From the NCBI RefSeq assembly GCF_047675955.1, contig NW_027328081.1:372001-436000 (forward strand): DNA of 64,000 bases, in the 5' to 3' direction. This DNA is from Chlorocebus sabaeus (lineage: Eukaryota; Chordata; Mammalia; Primates; Cercopithecidae). Both the position numbers and the translations under genes were made by a program. Shown here piece after piece: positions 50,201-63,900 of this stretch. How positions within the stretch are numbered: position 1 is the first letter of the stretch; each line of letters starts with the position of its first letter. Under the pieces are notes generated by a model, which did no database searches, was not told the origin of the DNA, and saw nothing but the letters and a program-made list of their open reading frames with translations.

Positions 50201-53200
50201 AACAGAACACAGAGCAGTTTCTCAGAAAGCTTCTTTCCAGTTTGAACGGAAGATATTTCCTTTTTCACCATAGCCCTCTATGGGCTTCCAAATATCCCTT
50301 TGCCAATTCCACAAGAACAGCCTTAGCGAAAGGCTTCTTGATAGGAAAGACGTAACTCTGTGAGATGAATTAACAGAACACAGAGCAGTTTCTCAGAAAG
50401 CTTCTTTCCAGTTTTGAACGGAAGATATTTCCTTTTTCACCATAGCCCTCTATGGGCTTCCAAATATCCCTTTGCCAATTCCACAAGAACAGCCTTAGCG
50501 AAAGTCATCTTGAAGGGAAAGATGTAACTCTGTGAGATGAATTAACAGAACACAGAGCAGTTTCTCAGAAAGCTTCTTTCCAGTTTTGAACGGAAGATAT
50601 TTCCTTTTTCACCATAGCCCTCTATGGGCTTCTAAATATCCCTTTTCCAATTCCACAAGAACAGCCTTAGCGAACGGCTTCTGGAAGGGAAAGATGTAAC
50701 TCTGTGAGATGAATTAACAGAACACAGAGCAGTTTCTCAGAAAGCTTCTTTCCAGTTTTGAACGGAAGATATTTCCTTTTTCACCATAGCCCTCTATGGG
50801 CTTCCAAATATCCCTTTGCCAATTCCACAAGAACAGCCTTAGCGAAAGGCTTCTTGAAGGGAAAGATGTAACTCTGTGAGATGAATTAACAGAACACAGA
50901 GCAGTTTCTCAGAAAGCCTCTTTCCAGTTTTGAACGGAAGATATTTCCTTTTTCACCATAGCCCTCTATGGGCTTCCAAATAAACCTTTGCCAATTCCAC
51001 AAGAACAGCCTTAGCGAAAGGCTACTTGAAGGGAAACATGTAACTTTGTGAGATGAATTAACAGAACACAGAGCAGTTTCTCAGAAAGCTTCTTTCCAGT
51101 TTTGAACGGAAGATATTTCCTTTTTCACCATAGCCCTCTATGGGCTTCCAAATATCCCTTTGCCAATTCCACAAGAACAGCCTTAGCGAAAGGCTTATTG
51201 AAGGGAAAGATGTAACTCTGTGAGATGAATTAACAGAACACGGAGCAGTTTCTCAGAAAGCTTCTTTCCAGTTTTGAACGGAAGATATTTCCTTTTTCAC
51301 CGTAGTCCTCTATGGGCTTCCAAATATCCCTTTGCCAATTCCACAAGAACAGCCTTAGCGAAAGGCTTCTTGAAGGGAAAGACGTAACTCTGTGAGATGA
51401 ATTAACAGAACACAGAGCAGTTTCTCAGAAAGCTTCTTTCCAGTTTTGAACGGAAGATATTTCCTTTTTCACCATAGCCCTCTATGGGCCTCCAAATATC
51501 CCTTTGTCAATTCCACAAGAACAGCCTTAGCGAAAGGCTTCTTCAAGGGAAAGATGTAACTCTGTGAGATGAATTAACAGAACACAGAGCAGTTTCTCAG
51601 AAAGCTTCTTTCCAGTTTTGAACGGAAGATATTTCCTTTTTCACCATAGCCCTCTATGGGCCTCCAAATATCCCTTTGCCAATTCCACAAGAACAGCCTT
51701 ATCGAAAGGCTTCTTGAAGGGAAAGATGTAACTCTGTGAGATGAATTAACAGAACACAGAGCAGTTTCTCAGAAAGCTTCTTTCCAGTTTTGAACGGAAG
51801 ATAATTCCTTTTTCACCATAGCCCTCTATGGGCTTCCAAATATCCCTTTGCCAATTCCACAAGAACAGCCTTAGCGAAAGGCTTCTTGAAGGGAAAGATG
51901 TAACTCTGTGAGATGAATTGACAGAACACAGAGCAGTTTCTCAGAAAGCTTCTTTCCAGTTTTGAACGGAAGATATTTCCTTTTTCACCATAGCCCTCTA
52001 TGGGCTTCCAAATATCCCTTTGCCAATTCCACAAGAACAGCCTTAGCGAAAGGTTTCTTGAAGGGAAAGATGTATCTCTCTGAGATGAATTTAGAGAACA
52101 CAGAGCAGTTTCTCAGAAAGCTTCTTTCCAGTTTTGAACGGAAGATATTTCCTTTTTCACCATAGCCCTCTATGGGCTTCCAAATATCCCTTTGCCAATT
52201 CCACAAGAACAGCCTTAGCGAAAGGCTTCTTGAAGGGAAAGATGTAACTCTGTGAGATGAATTAACAGAAAACAGAGCAGTTTCTCAGAAAGCTTCTTTC
52301 CAGTTTTGAACGGAAGATATTTCCTTTTTCACCATAGCCCGGTATGGGCTTCCAAATATCCTTTTGCCAATTCCACAAGAACAGCCTTAGCGAAAGGCTT
52401 CTTGAAGGGAAAGATGTAACTCTGTGAGATGAATTAAGAGAACACAGAGCAGTTTCTCAGAAAGCTTCTTTCCAGTTTTGAATGGAAGATATTTCCTTTT
52501 TCACCATAGCCCTCTATGGGCTTCCAAATATCCCTTTGCCAATTCCCCAAGAACAGCCTTAGCGAAAGGCTTCTGGAAGGGAAAGATGTAACTCTGTGAG
52601 ATGAATTAACAGAACACAGAGCAGTTTCTCAGAAAGCTTCTTTCCAGTTTTGAGCGGAAGATATTTCCTTTTTCACCATAGCCCTCTATGGGCTTCCAAA
52701 TATCCCTTTGCCAATTCCACAAGAACAGCCTTAGCGAAAGGCTTCTTGAAGGGAAAGATGTAACTCTGTGAGATGAATTAACAGAACAGAGAGCAGTTTC
52801 TCAGAAAGTTTCTTTCCAGTTTTGAACGGAAGATATTTCCTTTTTCACCATAGCCCTCTATGGGCTTCCAAATATTACTTTGCCAATTCCACAAGAACAG
52901 CGTTAGCGAAAGGCATCTTGAAGGGAAAGATGTAACTCTGTGAGATGAATTAACAGAACACAGAGCAGTTTCTCAGAAAGCTGCTTTCCAGTTTTGAACG
53001 GAAGATATTTCCTTTTTCACCATAGCCCTCTATGGGCTTCCAAATATCCCTTTGCCAATTCCACAAGAACAGCCTTAGCGAAAGGCTTCTGGAAGGGAAA
53101 GATGTAACTCTGTGAGATGAATTAACAGAACACAGAGCAGTTTCTCAGAAAGCTTCTTTCCAGTTTTGAACGGAAGATATTTCCTTTTTCACCATAGCCC

Positions 53201-56200
53201 TCTATGGGCTTCCAAATATCCCTTTGCCAATTCCACAAGAACAGCCTTAGCAAAAGGCTTCTTGAAGGGAAAGATGTAACTCTGTGAGATGAATTAACAG
53301 AACACAGAGCAGTTTCTCAGAAAGCTTCTTTCCAGTTTTGAACGCAAGATATTTCCTTTTTCACCATAGCCTTCTATGGGCTTCCAAATTTACCTTTGCC
53401 AATTCCACAAGAACAGCCTTAGCGAAAGGCTTCTTGAAGGGAAAGATGTAACTCTGTGAGATGAATTAACAGAACACAGAGCAGTTTCTCAGAAAGCTTC
53501 TTTCCAGTTTTGAACGGAAGATATTTGCTTTTTCACCATAGCCCTCTATGGGCTTCCAAATATCCCTTTGCCAATTCCCCAAGAACAGCCTTAGCGAAAG
53601 GCTTCTTGAAAGAAAAGACGTAACTCTGTGAGATGAATTAACAGAACACAGAGCAGTTTCTCAGAAAGCTTCTTTCCAGTTTTGAACGGAAGATATTTCC
53701 TTTTTCACCTTAGCCCTCTATGGACTTCCAAATATCCCTTTGCCAATTCCACAAGAACAGCCTTAGCAAAAGATTTCTTGAAGGGAAAGATGTAACTCTG
53801 TGAGATGAATTAACAGAACAAAGAGCAGTTTATCAGAAAGCTTCTTTCCAGTTTTGAACGGAAGATATTTCCTTTTTCACCATAGCCCTCTATGGGCTTC
53901 CAAATATCCCTTTGCCAATTTCACAAGAACAGCCTTAGCGAAAGACTTCTTGAAGGGAAAGATGTAACTCTGTGAGATGAATTAACAGAACACAAAGCAG
54001 TTTCTCAGAAAGCTTCTTTCCAGTTTTGAACGGAAGATATTTCCTTTTTCACCATAGCCCTCTATGGGCTTCCAAATATTACTTTGCCAATTCCACAAGA
54101 ACAGACTTAGCGAAAGGCATCTTGAAGGGAAAGATGTAACTCTGTGAGATGAATTAACAGAACACAGAGCAGTTTCTCAGAAAGCTTCTTTCCAGTTTTG
54201 AACGGAAGATATTTCCTTTTTCACCATAGCCCTCTATGGGCTTCCAAATATCCCTTTGCCAATTCCACAAGAACAGCCTTAGCGAAAGGCTTCTTGAAGG
54301 GAAAGATGTAACTCTGTGAGATGAATTAACAGAACACAGAGCAGTTTCTCAGAAAGCTTCTTTCCAGTTTTGAAGGGAAGATATTTCCTTTTTCACCATA
54401 GCCCTCTATGGGCTTCCAAATATCCCTTTGCCAATTCCACAAGAACAGCCTTAGCGAAAGGCATCTTGAAGGGAAAGATGTAACTCTGTGAGATGAATTA
54501 ACAGAACACAGAGCAGTTTCTCAGAAAGCTTCTTTCCAGTTTTGAACGGAAGATATTCCCTTTTTCACCATTGCCCTCTATGGGCTTCCAAATATCCCTT
54601 TGCCAATTCCACAAGAACAGACTTAGCGAAACGCTTCTTGAAGGGAAATATGTAACTCTGTGAGATGAATTAACAGAACACAGAGCAGTTTCTCAGAAAG
54701 CTTCTTTCCAGTTTTGAACGGAAGATATTTCCTTTTTCACCATAGCCCTCTATGGGCTTCCAAATATACCTTTGCCAATTCCACATGAACAGCCTTAGCG
54801 AAAGGCTTCTTGAAGGGAAAGGTGTAACTCTGTGAGATGAATTAACAGAACACAGAGCAGTTTCTCAGAAAGCCTCTTTTCAGTTTTGAACGGAAGATAT
54901 TTCCTTTTTCACCGTAGCCCTCTATGGGCTTCCAAATATTCCTTTGCCAATTCCACAAGAACAGCCTTAGCGAAAGGCTTCTTGAAGGGAAATATGTAAC
55001 TCTGTGAGATGAATTAACAGAACACAGAGCAGTTTCTCAGAAAGCTTCTTTCCAGTTTGAACGGAAGATATTTCCTTTTTCACCATAGCCCTCTATGGGC
55101 TTCCAAATATTCCTTTGCCAATTCCCCAAAAACAGCCTTAGCGAAAGGCTTCTTGATAGGAAAGACGTAACTCTGTGAGATGAATTAACAGAACACAAAG
55201 CAGTTTCTCAGAAAGCTTCTTTCCAGTTTTGAACGGAAGATATTTCCTTTTTCACCATAGCCCTCTATGGGCTTCGAAATATCACTTTGCCAATTCCACA
55301 AGAACAGCCTTAGCGAAAGGCTTCTTGAAGGGAAGGATGTAACTCTGTGAGATGAATTAACAGAACATAGAAAAATTTCTCAGAAAACTTCTTTCCATTT
55401 TTGAACGGAAGATATTTCCTTTTTCACCATAGCCCTCTATGGGCTTCCAAACATCCCATTGCCAATTCCACAAGAACAGCCTTAGCGAAAGGCTTCTTGA
55501 ATGGAAAGATGTAACTCTGTGAGATGAATTACCAGAACACAGAGCAGTTTCTCAGAAAGCTGCTTTCCAGTTTTGAACGGAAGATATTTCCTTTTTCACC
55601 ATAGCCATCTATGGGCTTCCAAATATCCCTTTGCCAATTCCACAAGAACAGCCTTAGCGAAAGGCTTCTTGATAGGAAAGACGTAACTCTGTGAGATGAA
55701 TTAACAGAACACAGAGCAGTTTCTCAGAAAGCTTCTTTCCAGTTTTGAACGGAAGATATTTCCTTTTTCACCATAGCCCTCTATGGGCTTCCAAATATCC
55801 CTTTGCCAATTCCACAAGAACAGCCTTAGCGAAAGACTTCTTGAAGGGAAAGATGTAACTCTGTGAGATGAATTAGCAGAACACAAAGCAGTTTCTCAGA
55901 AAGCTTCTTTCCAGTTTTGAACGGAAGATATTTCCTTTTTCACCATAGCCCTCTATGGGCTTCCAAATATCCCTTTGCCAATTCCACAAGAACAGCCTTA
56001 GCGAAAGGCATCTTGAAGGGAAAGATGTAACTCTGTGAGATGAATTAACAGAACACAGAGCAGTTTCTCAGAAAGCTTCTTTCCAGTTTTGAACGGAAGA
56101 TATTCCCTTTTTCACCATTGCCCTCTATGGGCTTCCAAATATCCCTTTGCCAATTCCACAAGAACAGCCTTAGCGAAACGCTTCTTGAAGGGAAATATGT

Positions 56201-57937
56201 AGCTCTGTGAGATGAATTAACAGAACACAGAGCAGTTTCTCAGAAAGCTTCTTTCCAGTTTTGAACGGAAGATATTTCCTTTTTCACCATAGCCCTCTAT
56301 GGGCTTCCAAATATTAGTTTGCCAATTCCACAAGAACAGCCTTAGCGAAAGGCATCTTGAAGGGAAAGATGTAACTCTGTGAGATGAATTAACAGAACAC
56401 AGAGCAGTTTCTCAGAAAGCTGCTTTCCAGTTTTGAACGGAAGATATTTCCTTTTTCACCATAGCCCTCTATGGGCTTCCAAATATCCCTTTGCCTATTC
56501 CACAAAAACAGCCTTATCGAAAGGCTTCTGGAAGGGAAAGATGTAACTCTGTGAGATGAATTAACAGAACACAGAGCAGTTTCTCAGAAAGCTTCTTTCC
56601 AGTTTTGAGCGGAAGATATTTCCTTTTTCACCATAGCCCTCTATGGGCTTCCAAATATCCCTTTGCCAATTCCACAAGAACAGCCTTATCGAAAGGCTTC
56701 TTGAAGGGAAAGATGTAACTCTGTGAGATGAATTAACAGAACAGAGAGCAGTTTCTCAGAAAGTTTCTTTCCAGTTTTGAACGGAAGATATTTCCTTTTT
56801 CACCATAGCCCTCTATGGGCTTCCAAATATTACTTTGCCAATTCCACAAGAACAGCGTTAGCGAAAGGCATCTTGAAGGGAAAGATGTAACTCTGTGAGA
56901 TGAATTAACAGAACACAGAGCAGTTTCTCAGAAAGCTGCTTTCCAGTTTTGAACGGAAGATATTTCCTTTTTCACCATAGCCCTCTATGGGCTTCCAAAT
57001 ATCCCTTTGCCAATTCCACAAGAACAGCCTTAGCGAAAGGCTTCTTGAAGGGAAAGATGTAACTCTGTGAGATGAATTAACAGAACACAGAGCAGTTTCT
57101 CAGAAAGCTTCTTTCCAGTTTTGAACGGAAGATATTTCCTTTTTCACCATAGCCCTCTATGGGCTTCCAAATATCCCTTTGCCAATTCCACAAGAACAGC
57201 CTTAGCGAAAGGCTTCTTGAAGGGAAAGATGTAACTCTGTGAGATGAATTAACAGAACACAGAGCAGTTTCTCAGAAAGCTTCTTTCCAGTTTTGAACGC
57301 AAGATATTTCCTTTTTCACCATAGCCTTCTATGGGCTTCCAAATTTACCTTTGCCAATTCCACAAGAACAGCCTTAGCGAAAGGCTTCTTGAAGGGAAAG
57401 ATGTAACTCTGTGAGATGAATTAACAGAACACAGAGCAGTTTCTCAGAAAGCTTCTTTCCAGTTTTGAACGGAAGATATTTCCTTTTTCACCATAGCCCT
57501 CTATGGGCTTCCAAATATCCCTTTGCCAATTCCACAAGAACAGCCTTAGCGAAAGGCTTCTTGAAGGGAAAGATGTAACTCTGTGAGATGAATTAACAGA
57601 ACACAGAGCAGTTTCTCAGAAAGCTTCTTTCCAGTTTTGAACGCAAGATATTTCCTTTTTCACCATAGCCTTCTATGGGCTTCCAAATTTACCTTTGCCA
57701 ATTCCACAAGAACAGCCTTAGCGAAAGGCTTCTTGAAGGGAAAGATGTAACTCTGTGAGATGAATTAACAGAACACAGAGCAGTTTCTCAGAAAGCTTCT
57801 TTCCAGTTTTGAACGGAAGATATTTCCTTTTTCACCATAGCCCTCTATGGGCTTCGAAATATCGCTTTGCCAATTCCACAAGAACAGCCTTAGCGAAAGG
57901 CTTCTTGAAGGGAAAGATGTAACTCTGTGAGATGAAT
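47276..57937. repeat. P-family HOR, copy P2 (62 monomers, 10662 bp)
   Basis: Aligns with P1 at offset 13929 through the start of the 13-mer section, then at 11349 after the single 13-mer pass, then at 9801 after the single 9-mer. Around 55186-55701 it has three monomers, including an acatagaaaaatt/agccatc pair, where P1 has two others. The tail from 55702 to 57937 has 13 monomers against P1's nine, with two gaacgcaag/aaatttacc monomers (57254 and 57598). Two one-base deletions (near 50240 and 55057) account for 62 x 172 - 2 = 10662. Confidence 0.87.
55186..55701. repeat. P2-specific three-monomer replacement
   Basis: Follows the gataggaaagacg monomer. It contains cttcgaaatatcactttg with gaagg, then acatagaaaaatt with aaacatccc and gaatgg, then accagaac with agctgc and agccatc. 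The last two resemble the consecutive pair at 34551-34894 and its P2 counterpart 48480-48823. P1 has different monomers here (ctaggggttcc with ggcatc, and ttctaaat with cttctgg). It looks like sequence from another position in the same HOR copied or exchanged into this site. Confidence 0.75.
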
Positions 57938-60900
57938 TAACAGAACACAGAGCAGTTTCTCAGAAAGCTTCTTTCCGGTTTTGAACGGAAGATATTTCCT
58001 TTTTCACCATAGCCCTCTATGGGCTTCCAAATATCCCTTTCCCAATTCCACAAGAACAGCCTTAGCGAAAGGCTTCTTGAAGGGAAAGATGTAACTCTGT
58101 GAGATGAATTAACAGAACACAGAGCAGTTTCTCAGAAAGCCTCTTTCCAGTTTTGAACGGAAGATATTTCCTTTTTCACCATAGCCCTCTATGGGCTTCC
58201 AAATATCCCTTTGCCAATTCCACAAGAACAGACTTAGCGAAAGGCTTCTTGAAGGGAAAGATGTAACTCTGTGAGATGAATTAACAGAACAGAGAGCAGT
58301 TTCTCAGAAAGTTTCTTTCCAGTTTTGAACGGAAGATATTTCCTTTTGCACCATAGCACTCTATGGGCTTCCAAATATTACTTTGCCAATTCCACAAGAA
58401 CAGCCTTAGCGAAAGGCATCTTGAAGGGAAAGATGTAACTCTGTGAGATGAATTAACAGAACACAGAGCAGTTTCTCAGAAAGCTGCTTTCCAGTTTTGA
58501 ACGGAAGATATTTCCTTTTTCACCATAGCCCTCTATGGGCTTCCAAATATCCCTTTGCCAATTCCACAAGAACAGCCTTAGCGAAAGGCTTCTTGAAGGG
58601 AAAGATGTAGCTCTGTGAGATGAATTAACAGAACACAGAGCAGTTTCTCAGAAAGCTGCTTTCCAGTTTTGAACGGAAGATATTTCCTTTTTCACCATAG
58701 CCCTCTATGGGCTTCCAAATATCCCTTTGCCAATTCCACAAGAACAGCCTTAGCGAAAGGCTTCTTGAAGGGAAAGATGTAACTCTGTGAGATGAATTAA
58801 CAGAACATAGAACAGTTTCTCAGAAAGCTACTTTTCAGTTTTGAACGGAAGATATTTCCTTTTTCACCATAGCCCTCTATGGGCTTCCAAATATCCCTTT
58901 GCCAATTCCACAAGAACAGCCTTAGCGAAAGGCTTCTTGAAGGGAAAGATGTAACTCTGTGAGATGAATTAACAGAACATAGAACAGTTTCTCAGAAAGC
59001 TTCTTTCCAGTTTTGAACGGAAGATATTTCCTTTTTCACCATAGCCCTCTATGGGTTTCCAAATATCCCTTTGCCAATTCCACAAGAACAGCCTTAGCGA
59101 AAGGCTTCTTGAAGGGAAGGATGTAACTCTGTGAGATGAATTAACAGAACATAGAAAAATTTCTCAGAAATCTTCTTTCCATTTTTGAACGGAAGATATT
59201 TCCTTTTTCACCATAGCCCTCTATGGGCTTCCAAATATCCCATTGCCAATTCCACAAGAACAGCCTTAGCGAAAGGCTTCTTGAATGGAAAGATGTAACT
59301 CTGTGAGATGAATTAACAGAACACAGAGCAGTTTCTCAGAAAGCTGCTTTCCAGTTTTGAACGGAAGATATTTCCTTTTTCACCATAGCCATCTATGGGC
59401 TTCCAAATATCCCTTTGCCAATTCCACAAGAACAGCCTTAGCGAAAGGCTTCTTGAAGGGAAAGATGTAACTCTGTGAGATGAATTAACAGAACACAGAG
59501 CAGTTTCTCAGAAAGCTTCTTTCCAGTTTTGAACGGAAGATATTTCCTTTTTCACCATAGCCCTCTATCGGCTTCCAAATATCCCTTTGCCAATTCCACA
59601 AGAACAGCCTTAGCGAAAGGTTTCTTGAAGGGAAAGATGTAACTCTGTGAGATGAATTAACAGAACACAGAGCAGTTTCTCAGAAAGCTTCTTTCCAGTT
59701 TTGAACGGAAGATATTTCCTTTTTCACCATAGCCCTCTATGGGCTTCCAAATATCCCTTTGCCAATTCCACAAGAACAGCCTTAGCGAAAGGCTTCCTGA
59801 AGGGAAAGATGTAACTCTGTTAGATGAATTAACAGAACACAGAGCAGTTTCTCAGAAAGCTTCTTTCCAGTTTTGAACGGAAGATATTTCCTTTTTCACC
59901 ATAGCCCTCTATGGGCTTCCAAATATCCCTTTGCCAATTCCATAAGAACAGCCTTAGCGAAAGGCTTCTTGAAGGGAAAGATGTAACTCCGTGAGATGAA
60001 TTAACAGAACACAGAGCAGTTTCTCAGAAAGCTTCTTTCCAGTTTTGAACGGAAGATATTTCCTTTTTCACCATAGCCCTCTATGGGCTTCCAAATATCC
60101 CTTTGCCAATTCCACAAGAACAGCCTTAGCGAAAGGCTTCTTGAAGGGAAAGATGTTACTCTGTGAGATGAAATATCAGAACACAGAGCAGTTTCTCAGA
60201 AAGCTTCTTTCCAGTTTTGAACGGAAGATATTTCCTTTTTCACAATAGCCCTCTATGGGTTTCCAAATATCCCTTTACCAATTCCACAAGAACAGTCTTA
60301 GCGAAAAGCTTCTTGAAGGGAAAGATGTAACACTGTGAGATGAATTAACAGAACACAGAGCAGTTTCTCAGAAAGCTTCTTTCCAGTTTTGAACGGAAGA
60401 TATTTCCTTTTTCAACATAGCCCTCTATGGGCTTCCAAATATCCCTTTGCCAATTCCACAAGAACAGCCTTAGCAAAAGGCTTCTTGAAGGGAAAGATGT
60501 AACTCTGTGAGATGAATTAACAGAACACAGAGCAGTTTCTCAGAAAGCTTCTTTCCAGTTTTGAACGGAAGATATTTCCTTTTTCACCATAGCCCTCTAT
60601 GGGCTTCCAAATATCCCTTTGCCAATTCCACATGAACAGCCTTAGCGAAAGGCTTCTTGAAGGGAAAGGTGTAAATCTGTGAGATGAATTAACAGAACAC
60701 AGAGCAGTTTCTCAGAAAGCCTCTTTCCAGTTTTGAACGGAAGATATTTCCTTTTTCACCGTAGCCCTCTATGGGCTTCCAAATATCCCTTTGCCAATTC
60801 CACAAGAACAGCCTTAGCGAAAGGCTTCTTAAAGGGAAAGATGTAACTCTGTGAGATGAATTAACAGAACACAGAGCAGTTTCTCAGAAAGCTTCTTTCC

Positions 60901-63900
60901 AGTTTGAACGGAAGATATTTCCTTTTTCACCATAGCCCTCTATGGGCTTCCAAATATCCCTTTGCCAATTCCACAAGAACAGCCTTAGCGAAAGGCTTCT
61001 TGATAGGAAAGACGTAACTCTGTGAGATGAATTAACAGAACACAGAGCAGTTTCTCAGAAAGCTTCTTTCCAGTTTTGAACGGAAGATATTTCCTTTTTC
61101 ACCATAGCCCTCTATGGGCTTCCAAATATCCCTTTGCCAATTCCACAAGAACAGCCTTAGCGAAAGTCATCTTGAAGGGAAACATGTAACTCCGTGAGAT
61201 GAATTAACAGAACACAGAGCAGTTTCTCAGAAAGCTTCTTTCCAGTTTTGAACGGAAGATATTTCCTTTTTCACCATAGCCCTCTATGGGCTTCTAAATA
61301 TCCCTTTTCCAATTCCACAAGAACAGCCTTAGCGAACGGCTTCTGGAAGGGAAAGATGTAACTCTGTGAGATGAATTAACAGAACACAGAGCAGTTTCTC
61401 AGAAAGCTTCTTTCCAGTTTTGAACGGAAGATATTTCCTTTTTCACCACAGCCCTCTATGGGCTTCCAAATATCCCTTTGCCAATTCCACAAGAACAGCC
61501 TTAGCGAAAGGCTTCTTGAAGGGAAAGATGTAACTCTGTGAGATGAATTAACAGAACACAGAGCAGTTTCTCAGAAAGTCTCTTTCCAGTTTTGAACGGA
61601 AGATATTTCCTTTTTCACCATAGCCCTCTATGGGCTTCCAAATAAACCTTTGCCAATTCCACAAGAACAGCCTTAGCGAAAGGCTACTTGAAGGGAAACA
61701 TGTAACTTTGTGAGATGAATTAACAGAACACAGAGCAGTTTCTCAGAAAGCTTCTTTCCAGTTTTGAACGGAAGATATTTCCTTTTTCACCATAGCCCTC
61801 TATGGGCTTCCAAATATCCCTTTGCCAATTCCACAAGAACAGCCTTAGCGAAAGGCTTATTGAAGGGAAAGATGTAACTCTGTGAGATGAATTAACAGAA
61901 CACGGAGCAGATTCTCAGAAAGCTTCTTTCCAGTTTTGAACGGAAGATATTTCCTTTTTCACCGTAGTCCTCTATGGGCTTCCAAATATCCCTTTGCCAA
62001 TTCCACAAGAACAGCCTTAGCGAAAGGCTTCTTGAAAGGAAAGACGTAACTCTGTGAGATGAATTAACAGAACACAGAGCAGTTTCTCAGAAAGCTTCTT
62101 TCCAGTTTTGAACGGAAGATATTTCCTTTTTCACCATAGCCCTCTATGGGCCTCCAAATATCCCTTTGTCAATTCCACAAGAACAGCCTTAGCGAAAGGC
62201 TTCTTCAAGGGAAAGATCTAACTCTGTGAGATGAATTAACAGAACACAGAGCAGTTTCTCAGAAAGCTTCTTTCCAGTTTTGAACGGAAGATATTTCCTT
62301 TTTCACCGTAGCCCTCTATGGGCCTCCAAATATCCCTTTGCCAATTCCACAAGAACAGCCTTAGCGAAAGGCTTCTTGAAGGGAAAGATGTAACTCTGTG
62401 AGATGAATTAACAGAACACAGAGCAGTTTCTCAGAAAGCTTCTTTCCAGTTTTGAACGGAAGATAATTCCTTTTTCACCATAGCCCTCTATGGGCTTCCA
62501 AATATCCCTTTGCCAATTCCACAAGAACAGCCTTAGCGAAAGGCTTCTTGAAGGGAAAGATGTAACTCTGTGAGATGAATTGACAGAACACAGAGCAGTT
62601 TCTCAGAAAGCTTCTTTCCAGTTTTGAACGGAAGATATTTCCTTTTTCACCATAGCCCTCTATGGGCTTCCAAATATCCCTTTGCCAATTCCACAAGAAC
62701 AGCCTTAGCGAAAGGTTTCTTGAAGGGAAAGATGTATCTCTGTGAGATGAATTTAGAGAACACAGAGCAGTTTCTCAGAAAGCTTCTTTCCAGTTTTGAA
62801 CGGAAGATATTTCCTTTTTCACCATAGCCCTCTATGGGCTTCCAAATATCCCTTTGCCAATTCCACAAGAACAGCCTTAGCGAAAGGCTTCTTGAAGGGA
62901 AAGATGTAACTCTGTGAGATGAATTAACAGAAAACAGAGCAGTTTCTCAGAAAGCTTCTTTCCAGTTTTGAACGGAAGATATTTCCTTTTTCACCATAGC
63001 CCGGTATGGGCTTCCAAATATCCTTTTGCCAATTCCACAAGAACAGCCTTAGCGAAAGGCTTCTTGAAGGGAAAGATGTAACTCTGTGAGATGAATTAAG
63101 AGAACACAGAGCAGTTTCTCAGAAAGCTTCTTTCCAGTTTTGAATGGAAGATATTTCCTTTTTCACCATAGCCCTCTATGGGCTTCCAAATATCCCTTTG
63201 CCAATTCCCCAAGAACAGCCTTAGCGAAAGGCTTCTGGAAGGGAAAGATGTAACTCTGTGAGATGAATTAACAGAACACAGAGCAGTTTCTCAGAAAGCT
63301 TCTTTCCAGTTTTGAGCGGAAGATATTTCCTTTTTCACCATAGCCCTCTATGGGCTTCCAAATATCCCTTTGCCAATTCCACAAGAACAGCCTTATCGAA
63401 AGGCTTCTTGAAGGGAAAGATGTAACTCTGTGAGATGAATTAACAGAACAGAGAGCAGTTTCTCAGAAAGTTTCTTTCCAGTTTTGAACGGAAGATATTT
63501 CCTTTTTCACCATAGCCCTCTATGGGCTTCCAAATATTACTTTGCCAATTCCACAAGAACAGCGTTAGCGAAAGGCATCTTGAAGGGAAAGATGTAACTC
63601 TGTGAGATGAATTAACAGAACACAGAGCAGTTTCTCAGAAAGCTGCTTTCCAGTTTTGAACGGAAGATATTTCCTTTTTCACCATAGCCCTCTATGGGCT
63701 TCCAAATATCCCTTTGCCAATTCCACAAGAACAGCCTTAGCGAAAGGCTTCTTGAAGGGAAAGATGTAACTCTGTGAGATGAATTAACAGAACACAGAGC
63801 AGTTTCTCAGAAAGCTTCTTTCCAGTTTTGAACGGAAGATATTTCCTTTTTCACCATAGCCCTCTATGGGCTTCCAAATATCCCTTTGCCAATTCCACAA

